DNA of 64,000 nucleotides from Zasmidium citrigriseum (Eukaryota; Ascomycota; Dothideomycetes; Mycosphaerellales; Mycosphaerellaceae). Below are positions 55,500-64,000 of the stretch, piece by piece. Both the position numbers and the translations under genes were made by a program. The notes under the pieces are model-generated. The model was not told the DNA's origin and ran no database searches. It worked only from the letters and a program-made list of their open reading frames with translations. The DNA is taken from positions 1 through 64,000 of the forward strand of contig NHNW01000019.1 of NCBI GenBank assembly GCA_002786025.1, in the 5' to 3' direction. Each line of letters begins with the position of its first letter. Position 1 is the stretch's first letter.

Positions 55500-57600
55500 C
55501 CGTCCTTCCTTATAGTAAACGATATACCGAAACTACTTAAAAACTTCCTATCTCTTAACGCTATTATAGCGAAAGCTACCGACCGACCGAAGCCTACGTA
55601 GATATATACTTCCGTCCTCCCCGACGACCTCCTCTAGCGAGACGTTAACGCCCTTACTTAGACCTTTACCTAGAACGAAGAGAGCCTAGAGTACGAAGCC
55701 GACTATAGTAAGCTCGACTAGAAAGAGAATAATATTATTAAGTAAGCCTAGGAGACTAAGAAGGAGGTTAACGAATCTAAAGCGGTATCGGACAAGATCG
55801 ATATTATATAGTTCTTCCCTAATACCGAGATCTATACTAAGGAGACTATAAATAAGAAGTATATCCTCCTTAAAGACGACGACGAGGACGACGACGAGAC
55901 TTTAGATCCTATAACGCCTAAGAAGATCTACGTAGAGCGTTTAAAGGATCTCGACGACGCTAGCCTAAAGGCCCTTATTAACTCTAAACTAAAGATAGCT
56001 TATTACCTTATCCTAACTATCTACTAGAACTACGTACGTACTATACGCTATATAGATTGCCTAACTTAGCTTTACGAAGTGTCCGAAGATAAGGTTAGTA
56101 TCCTACGTAATACCCTTAACTAGGTACGTAAGATAACGGCTACCCTCTCTAAGAAGGATCCTTACGGTACTAGCCTAGTTAATAAGTATATCTAGCGAGC
56201 TAATAACTAGTACAAGAAGACTAAAGCAGTAGAGGCCTAGCTTAAAGAGACCGAGGATAAACTTTAGAGAGCCTAATAGTAGCTCGACGAAGCTACCGCT
56301 AGAGCGGATATTAACGAGAGCTAGAATACTTAACTAGAAGGAGAGGAGATAAACCTTCGCCGCTATATTAAAGACCTTAAAAAGGAACTTAAGAAGTCTC
56401 GTACTAGCACTACTAGCCTATCTAAGAAGCGTAGCCGCTCTCGTAACCCGTCCTATTATCCTCGTTTCTAGTCTACTAGATTACTATTAGAGGATCGCCG
56501 TAATCGCTCTTAGTCGCTATCTACGTCCTCCTCTCCTAACCGCTACTAGAAGGCTCCCTCTAACCTAGGTAGTAATAGTAGTTATAGTAGCGATAAATCG
56601 GATAGTAGCCGACCTACCCGTCGTAATAAGAATCCTACGCCTTATAAGAAGTACCGTATACTAGACCGCGATACCGTTCGTACTACCTAGATAGACGTTA
56701 CTTCCTTCGACCCTACCTTAAGTAAGGGATATACTATAGACTAAGCCGTCGCCGATCCTAAGAAGTTCGGTAACGATAGAATACTATTATACTAGCGTTA
56801 GCTACGCTAGCTCGAGAATAAGCTTAACGTAACTATCTTCCGTAATACTAACGCCCTCTTATCTTATATTTATAGTTATACTAAGGGTACTCCTTAGGAG
56901 ATACTCGAAGCCCGTATACCCTTACGCCTCGGAAAGGACTTTAATACCGACTTACTCTTCTAGGACCTCGATAAGATACTCGCCTTCCTTAAAGAGCGAT
57001 TCGGAGAATATAACCGCGTTAGAAAAGCTTACGACGAAATAACCTACTATAAGTAGGGTTAAGATAAATCCTTTAATAACTTCTTTACTCGCTACTAGAA
57101 GTTACGCCCGTACGTTAGCTAGACGCTAGTTACCGAACTCTACTAACTACGATAGAAGTTAACTACGAAGTATCGCTCTAAGCTTACTAGTAATCTAGTA
57201 AAGACCGTTAAGGATCTTATCGAGCGCTATACCGATATAGACGATAACTTTAAGGAACTTAACCGCCGCTTCCCTCGTAGTAAGGATAAGAAGTAGGGTA
57301 GCGGAGGTAGAAACAAGAAGTCGAACGGTAGATCTAATAATAATAATTAATAAGGCCCGAGCTATCTTATAGAGAAGTACCGTAATCTACCTAAGCTTAC
57401 CGCCGACGAGCGTACTAAATATATAAAGGAGAACCGTTACTTCCGTTATCGTAAGGTCGGATATCGTCTAAAGGATCCCTTCTACCCGATAAATAGCTTT
57501 ACTAACGACGGTCGTACTATTAATACCTCCGAGACTACTATCTAGGACGATAAGAAGAACGACGACCCTAAGCCCGAGAAGGAAGGCTAGGGAAATAGTA
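55500..57600 (+). pseudogene. RIP-killed gag region
   Basis: A charged, helical gag-like reading frame with Lys/Glu-rich and Arg/Ser-rich stretches. Near its end a zinc knuckle can be placed at 57438-57479. The two Cys codons and the His codon now read Tyr (TAC, TAT, TAT), as RIP predicts for TGC/TGT and CAT. The fourth position reads Pro. The start of gag is not defined because ATG codons are gone. Confidence 0.65.
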
Positions 57601-57699
57601 ACTCTACTACCTAAGCGCGGTAGTTAGTAGATATAAAGACGGACCTTTAAAGATATCGAAGGACGCCTAGATCGAAGGATAACTATTAGTATTAGCTAC

Positions 57700-60600
57700 T
57701 AAAGTATTACTAGACATTAAACCTTATATAGTCTTATAATCTAAAGTTAATAGCTATAAAGCTCGCTCCTTCCTCGACCTAGGCGCTACCTCTATTATCG
57801 TTTAAACCGCCTTCGCTCGCGCCTCTAAGTTACTATTTATCCCCCTCGCCCGTTTACGATCTCTTAACCTCGCTAACGGTAGCTCTATAGCTAGCCGTAT
57901 TACTTACGGTACCCTCGTTAACCTTAATATTAATAGATACCTAGAACAAGTTATTACTTTTATCGCTAACGTATAATATAACCTAGTACTTAGCCTCTCC
58001 TAGTTTGTAAAGTACGAACCTTTCGTTTAATAGTCGATAGGCCGTATCGCCTTCTACTCTAACTACTATAGAAAGGAATATAATTACCCTAGTAGAAATA
58101 TCGTCTAAACCTCTTCGACTCTATATCCCCCGAAACCTCCGCTCTCCTTATATAAGATTATCTATACTTCCTTAAAGAGAGCTAGTATACCTACGAATAA
58201 TAAGATAAAGGAAGCCTTACCTTCGGCTCCTACGATACTCGTACCCTTTACGAAAGAAGACGTTAGCCTTAAAGAGGTTAAATACTACGGTATATCCTTT
58301 AAGACCTATATATTAATAGCCTACCGACCCGATACCGACGTTACCGCTCTATAGATTACTCGTCTAGCTCGTAGTAACGCTCGTTTATAGGATTAGGTAG
58401 ACGTAATACTTACTACTTATAGTATTTCTACTAAAGACTACGACAAGTTTATAGTAGAGAAGTCCGACGAGGACCCTCGAACTAAACTACTACCCGAATA
58501 CTATTACCTCCTAGACGCTTTCTCGCGTAAGGGAGCCGATATACTACCTCCCTATCGACCTAGTATTAATTATGAAATTATCCTAAAGGAGGGATCTAAA
58601 CCTCCTTATAAGCGACTATATCCTCTCTTATAGAAGGAGAACGACGCCGTTAAGAAGTAGGTCGATAACTAACTATCTAAACGAATAATCCGAGAAAGTA
58701 ACTCCCTAGCTATATTACCTATTATTGTCGTCCGAAAGCCCGGAGGTAGCTTAAGGATATATATCGACTATCGAGCACTTAACGCTCTTATAGTTAAAAG
58801 CTAGTACCTAATTCTACTTATATCTAATACCTTAAACCGCCTTAGCGGAAAGAAGTACTTTACGAAGTTAGACGTTATTACTACTTTTAATAGGATTCGT
58901 ATCGCCTAGGGTTAGGAATAGCTAACCGCCTTTACGATACGATATAGACAATTTAAATATCTTATAATACCCTTTAGGTTATATAACGCCCCGTTAACCT
59001 TTTAATCTACTATTAATCGAGCTCTTCGAGATTACCTCGACGATTTCGCCTCGGTATATCTCGACGATATCCTAATTTTCTTAGACTCGCTAGAGGAGTA
59101 CTAGTAACATGTCTATAAGGTACTTAAAGGCTTAAAAGAGGTAGGGTTATAAATCGATATTAATAAGTGTTAATTCTACGTATAGGAGACTAAGTACTTA
59201 GGCCTTATTATTAGATAAGACGGTATTCGTATAGACCTAGAGAAGGTTAACGCCGTAGTTAATTAGGAAACCCTACGTAACGTAAAGGACGTTTAATCCT
59301 TCTTAGGCTTCGTAAACTTCTACCGACGGTTTATTAAGAAGTTTTCAAAAATCGTAGCCCTATTAACTAATCTTACGAGAACTACCGAAGACGCTTCTAG
59401 TAAGAAGCTAGTCTTCTACTAGATAGACTATTACTAGAGCGCTTTTAATACTCTTAAGGAGCGGTTCGTCTTAGCGCTAATATTAGCCTACTATACCCCC
59501 GGTCTAGAGATAATCCTAGAGACTAACGCCTTAGACTTCGTTACCGCCGCCGTCCTATCTTAAAAGGGGCTAGATAGTATCCTACGCCTAGTTACCTTCC
59601 TTTCTAAGAAGATAATACCTACTAAGTATAACTACGATATCTACGATAAGGAACTTATAGCTATTATAAAGGCCTTTAAGGAATAGCGACCCGAACTCGC
59701 TAATAACGAAGATAAACTAGTAAAGGTACTCTCTAACTACAAGAATCTAGAATATTTTATAACTACGAAACAACTTAACTAGCGATAAGCTCGATAGGCT
59801 AAATTCCTCTCGTAGTTTAACTTTACTATTATTTACTAGCCTAGAAAGAGTAATACTAAGCCCGATACCTTTATACGACGCTCTTAGGACCTACCGGTTA
59901 ACCCTAATAATCCTCGAATCTAGTACTAATAGTAAACTATTATTAAGCCCTACTAAGTACTTAACTTATTAGGGTTAGATATCGATATAGAATATACCGA
60001 ACATATAGATAGGTTAGTTAACAAGATTCGTCGACTATACGATAGCGCGGAGATTAAGACCGTAGTAAGCTAACTTATAAAGGGAGAAGATAAGGTTCCC
60101 TACCTCGATAAGATTAAACTTTACTAATAAGACTATTAGGCTATTAACGGCCTTATCTTCGTACGTAACTACTACGGAGGAAATAGTATCCTTATACCCG
60201 GCGATAACTCTCTAGTCCGTACCCGTATTCTAAGGGACTATTACGATAATATAGTAGCCGGTTACCCTACGCTAGCTAAATTCTATAAGCTCGTTATACG
60301 AAACTTCTTCTAGCCTACTATAGCCCGTACGATCTACTAGTATTACCGAAACTATCGCACCTATAGATAAAGCCGTAATCTATAGAGGTAATTATAAGCG
60401 TTACTCTATCCTCTACCGATACCGTATTAGCCCTAGTAGAGTATATCTATTAACTTTATTATAGACCTACCTAAAAGCCGGAGCTTACTTAACGACGTTT
60501 CTTACTTAAACGTAATAACAATTATATACCGCCTAATAAAGGAGCGATATCTAATTCTAGTAAAGTCTATAAAGGCCGACTACTATATACGAGTTTTTAT

Positions 60601-61570
60601 TTAGTATATATAGAGCCGCTATAGGTAGCCCGAAGATATTATATCTAATAGAGGCCGATAGTTTATCTCTACCTTCTAGAAGAGACTATACGTAATTCTA
60701 AGTACCTAACGTAAGTTATCCTCGTTATATTACCCTTAGATAGATAGTTAGTCCGAGAATACTAATAAGATTATAGAATAGTACCTACGAGCCTTCTATA
60801 ACTATACCTAGAATAATTAGGCCGACTAGTTACCTATAGCTAAATTCGCTACTAATAACTACGTCTCTATAACTACTAGAGTGTCGCCCTTCTTCGCTAA
60901 CCTAGGACGAAACCTTCTATTTACTAAGGTTAACCTAGCCTAAGAGATACTATTAGTATTACCCTATAAGTAACGCTTAGACGCTAAGGCGGCTAATACG
61001 TTCGTAGAGCGAATAAATAAAATTTACTATTACGTACGTTAATAGATTAAGCTAGCTTAAGCGTCGTATATAGAATTCGTAAACTAAAAGAGGTTCGCTC
61101 TAATAACCTACTACGTAGGCGACCTCGTCTATATTAATACGAAGAACTAGAGTACCGAGAGACCTTCTAAGAAGCTCGATATCCGATATACTAGCCTATA
61201 CTTAATTAAGGAGGTACTACTATATAGCGTATACCGCCTCGACCTACCTAAATCCCTATCTACGCTCGATAATGTCTTTAATACCGACCTACTCTAGCCC
61301 GCTACTAATAACCTACTACTAGGATAGCGCGAACTACTACCGCTACCTATCCTCGTTTAAAACAGCTATAGCGCTAACTACGAATACGAAGTAGAGGAGA
61401 TATAGGATATTATTATAGAGAAGTACCGAGGGAAAGGTACTAAGGAGAAGAATAAGAAAGGCCTAAAGTAGGTCTAGTATAAAGTTAAGTAGAAGGGGTA
61501 TAACGATATAACCTTAGAGCCCGTAGAAGAAGTAGAATAGTACTCGGCCGCCTCTATTACGGACTTCTAG
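57700..61570 (+). pseudogene. RIP-killed pol region (PR-RT-RH-IN-chromodomain)
   Basis: Readable blocks in order: a retropepsin-like LDLGATSIIV near 57774-57803; reverse transcriptase with VRKPGGSLRIYIDYRALN (58731-58784), KYFTKLDVI and the active-site YLDD at 59057-59068 intact; an RNase H block near 59515 where the expected Asp reads Asn (ETNALDF); integrase with INFIIDLPKSR near 60450, a second catalytic position read as Asn (ISNRGR near 60635), and SENTNK near 60750; and a C-terminal chromodomain at about 61383-61545 (YEVEEI, then YKVK and KGYND) whose expected Trp positions are stops. The frame is interrupted throughout by TAG/TAA. Confidence 0.8.
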
Positions 61571-62064
61571 TATAATAATCCTTAGTCGTCTATATATAGA
61601 CACTCTATACTATAGCTACTACTAGACTAGATCCCTAACGAGAGGTATATAGAGCTAGTCTCTACTACTATCGACTCGAGTCCGTCTGTACTAGCGGCTA
61701 TATACTCGTAATACTAACCTAACCGCGTTAATTAAGGAACTAAGGGGTATAGTAAAGCTAGAGTATATACCCGCTTAGGTAATAGATACACCTCGATCCT
61801 CTAACCCGTTACGGAAGCGTAGAGTAGCGGTATAGATCTCTACGCGCCTACTTCTAAGATAACCTTACTAGAGGTTCTAATATATAAAGACTATAATAAC
61901 TCCCTCCTTAGTCTATCGGTACTCGATACCTATATAAGTACCGAGTAAAAGTTATATAAGGATACTAGTCCTTTATCTACTACTTCTAAGCTACTTTACT
62001 ATATAGGTAAGATTAAGACGCCCGTAACGTCGATATCGTCGCTTTAGAGGACTAAAGAGTATAT

Positions 62065-62076
62065 AAAGGGGGGGGG
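62065..62076 (+). other. Polypurine tract of the Ty3/gypsy element
   Basis: AAAGGGGGGGGG followed by TAG and then the 3' LTR at 62080. Such a tract resists RNase H and primes plus-strand DNA synthesis in LTR retroelements. Its nine-G run has no CpA/TpG and so was untouched by RIP. Confidence 0.8.
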
Positions 62077-62079
62077 TAG

Positions 62080-62262
62080 TATTACGATCTACTACCTAGC
62101 CGCTACTATCTAGCTAGTAGCCCGTAATATCGATACCTAAGGTACCTATCGATACCCTTATCGATAGGAAGCTCCCTTATAAGGAAGCGCTTCTTAGAAA
62201 CTCTTCGTAGATTGTCTATAAACTTATTAACTTCTCGATTCACGTCTATTTTATCCGTAACA
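62080..62262 (+). repeat. 3' LTR of the Ty3/gypsy element
   Basis: 183 bp, same ends as the 5' copy. Five differences from the 5' LTR, all C/T or G/A. Because RIP adds changes of exactly this kind, LTR divergence cannot be used as a clock for the insertion. Confidence 0.9.
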
Positions 62263-62367
62263 ATATTATTACCGACTAAGTAGAATCTTATCGATTCTAG
62301 GTAGATAGTAATAGCGTTAACGTTAAGGTTAGGTACTACCCGCTTAGTTTTCTATTATAAAGCTAGA

Positions 62368-62475
62368 CGGCTAGGTTTAACGATACCTAGTAAGACGGCG
62401 TAGATAATACCCTAGTAGTACGGCGACTAGATTTAACGATATCTAGTAAGATAGCGTAGATAACGCCCTAGTAGG
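62368..62475. repeat. 56-bp tandem duplication in RIPed DNA
   Basis: Two adjacent copies, starting at 62368 and 62424, share CTAG-TTTAACGATA-CTAGTAAGA and CCCTAGTAG blocks and differ mainly by transitions. Nearby, a CTTAGTTTTACGTCGTTA-type block recurs at about 62519 and 62608. This is probably part of an older repeat family into which the Ty3/gypsy element inserted. Confidence 0.6.
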
Positions 62476-63003
62476 CGGCCTCGTTTTACGTCGTATAGCT
62501 CGACGAGATAGGCCTAATTACTTAGTTTTACGTCGTTAGCTAGACTAATAGGCCGCTATAAGTACTTAGTTATTAGTAAGATAGATAGTAGCTAGCCTAC
62601 CGCTTAGTTTTACGTCGTTAAGCTAGACGGATCTCTTCGTATACCTATTAGTTACTACTACGCTAGCTTACGTACGATACGCTATTATATACTTATAGTA
62701 GATCGTAGAGGTATAGAGGTAGATAAAGAAGAAAGGAAGAAGTTAGAGTAAGGAAGAGAAGTTATAGTCGCGCGTAGGTAGTAGCGGCGATATAATATTA
62801 GCGCTAGCGAGGTAAGGTAAGGCATTTAATAGACAATAATAGTAAATAGCGATAATAGCCGGAGTTTATAAAGTTTAGACTTAGGCGTTTAAGGCGGGTA
62901 AGAGGAGGTATTAGTACTAAAGCTAGTACTAGAAGAGTAAGGACTTAAAGAAGGAGAGGTAATACTAGAGGTAGCGTTAACGATAGGGACTCTAAGTCTA
63001 GTA

Positions 63004-63040
63004 GACTAGAAGATTAGACTAGAAGATTAGACTAGAAAGT
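63004..63040. repeat. 13-bp tandem repeat, about three copies
   Basis: GACTAGAAGATTA occurs twice in tandem, followed by a third, diverged copy (GACTAGAAAGTA). It lies in RIPed DNA with no gene nearby. Confidence 0.6.
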
Positions 63041-64000
63041 AGGGTAATTAACTTCTTTTCTATCTAGCTTTATACTTCGAGCGAGTAAACTAGTAGTAAG
63101 TATACTTACTAATACCCTTCTTACTATCGTACTATAGCGTAGCGGCCGTAGTATACTCCTTATACTAAACTCCTAGTCGGCTATAGTAGTAATAGTATAG
63201 CCTAGCTCTTATAATAGATAAGCTAGCGATCTCCTTAATTCTCCTAACGTAGGAATATAGGCGCTTCTATAGCTCCTTAAGAGCGTTAAACTCGGCTTAA
63301 GAAAGGGCCTTATAGTACTAGCCTTAAGCTATTAGCTAGTAGTACTAGGTACGAGTACTATAAGGCTAGCTACTAATATTATAAGCTACTAGAGCTAGAG
63401 CTAGAACTAGAGCTAGAGCCGGAGGTAGTACTAGCTAAGGTATAGACGCCTTATCTTCTTCGCTACTCTCTAGTACCTCGTAGATATTAGTAGTAGACGT
63501 TAGAGTAGAGGTAGTAGATTACTAGCGGTAAGTACGGTAGGCGCGTAGCTAAGCGAGAGTACTAGGTCGATATATTAGTACTAAGGTAGCGGCGGCGGCG
63601 GGTTCTTACGATAGCTCTCTATAATATATTAGTCTTTATAATTAAAGGGTCTCTCGAAGATAGTACCTAGATATAGTACTTAGACTAGTACGAACTCGAG
63701 TAAATAGCCTATTAGGCTACTACTACTACTACTACTCTTCTTACGGCGATAGTCTATACGACGGTTAGCGACTATAGAGTTTATCTATAACCTATAGACT
63801 TACTCGTTAATAGCCTCCTTAGTAACGGCGAGTATATTGTCCGCCTATATATCTACTTCTTCGGCGGTAGATATAATAATAATATTAGTACTATAGCTAG
63901 CGCGAGTAAGCGATTTCTTAATAACGGCGGCGACGGTAATAACTACGAGGACGGTAATAAGAGTAATAATTATATTATTACTAGAGAGGGAAAGGAAGAG

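Larger units (their letters stand above)
55055..62262 (+). mobile_element. Ty3/gypsy chromodomain LTR retrotransposon, RIP-inactivated
   Basis: A 7,208-bp element with two 183-bp LTRs (55055-55237 and 62080-62262) that differ only by five transitions. The flanking 5-mers are ATATC and ATATT, a target-site duplication with one C/T change. A polypurine tract (AAA plus nine G, 62065-62076) stands just before the 3' LTR. The order is gag, protease, reverse transcriptase, RNase H, integrase, chromodomain, which defines the chromodomain (Tf1/MAGGY-type) branch of Ty3/gypsy. The frame is broken by many TAG/TAA codons, so it cannot move on its own. Confidence 0.9.
49281..64000. other. RIP-saturated repeat compartment (right flank)
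   Basis: CA and TG are almost absent: in 50461-51060 I found one (a CAC at 50472) in 600 nt, where about 75 would be expected. CG is common. Contents I can name are a RecQ-like helicase relic (about 50.2-53.5 kb) and a Ty3/gypsy element (55055-62262). The remaining pieces, 49281-50200, 53500-55054 and 62263-64000, hold only degraded sequence and short tandem repeats. Base composition is less AT-rich than usual for RIPed DNA because CpG has been left alone. The window ends inside this compartment. Confidence 0.92.

Noticed and set aside
49281..64000. Use of an alternative genetic code (many in-frame TAG/TAA)
   Set aside because: All stops are explained by RIP of CAG, CAA and TGG codons, and the intact genes in the same window use TAA, TAG and TGA as ordinary stops.
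1..64000. tRNA and rRNA genes
   Set aside because: I looked for tRNA B-box-like GGTTCGA words and rRNA-like blocks in the intergenic regions and found none with a convincing cloverleaf; a dedicated scan would settle this.

Overview
This window looks like nuclear DNA of a filamentous ascomycete fungus (Pezizomycotina). The genes have short spliceosomal introns (mostly 48-90 bp, GT...AG), good Kozak contexts, a Zn(II)2Cys6 regulator, and typical fungal housekeeping proteins. Both flanks carry the C-to-T/G-to-A signature of repeat-induced point mutation (RIP). A Dothideomycete is plausible from the general feel of the proteins, but I cannot prove a class without a search.

Layout: (1) 1 to ~6,290 is a RIP-ruined repeat compartment. 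It holds an integrase-core relic (2400-3960) and a 122-bp near-perfect palindrome (1214-1335). (2) ~6,290 to ~49,280 is a 43-kb island of intact genes. (3) ~49,280 to 64,000 is a second, even more heavily RIPed compartment with a RecQ-like helicase relic (about 50.2-53.5 kb) and a complete but dead Ty3/gypsy chromodomain retrotransposon (55055-62262) with matching 183-bp LTRs, a polypurine tract and a 5-bp target duplication.

Genes in the island, in order: ULS1-like SNF2/RING translocase (+); two tandem paralogous kinase-like genes (-); RRP7 (-) and THG1 (+), divergent; a Zn2Cys6 regulator (+); a secreted S10 serine carboxypeptidase (-); UDP-GlcNAc pyrophosphorylase (+); a seven-knuckle CCHC protein, GIS2/byr3 (+); meiotic recombinase DMC1 (+); a secreted Cys-rich protein ending in RDEL (-); RNA polymerase II largest subunit RPB1 (-) diverging from the COMPASS subunit SWD1 (+); a secreted GMC oxidoreductase (-); and a mitochondrial short/branched-chain acyl-CoA dehydrogenase (-). 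I rebuilt exon structures by eye, and every multi-exon model given closes to a whole number of codons. The genes form no operon or obvious cluster. Shared themes are transcription and chromatin (RPB1, SWD1, ULS1), RNA and ribosome biogenesis (RRP7, THG1, GIS2), and genome maintenance and meiosis (ULS1, DMC1).

The most unusual things are the almost total loss of CpA/TpG in the flanks (about one such dinucleotide in 600 nt at 50461-51060), the tandem kinase pair with a shared four-part architecture I do not recognise as a named family, a degenerate ~22-bp tandem repeat at 12133-12443, and the palindrome embedded in RIPed DNA. I saw no tRNA, rRNA, CRISPR array or telomere repeat.
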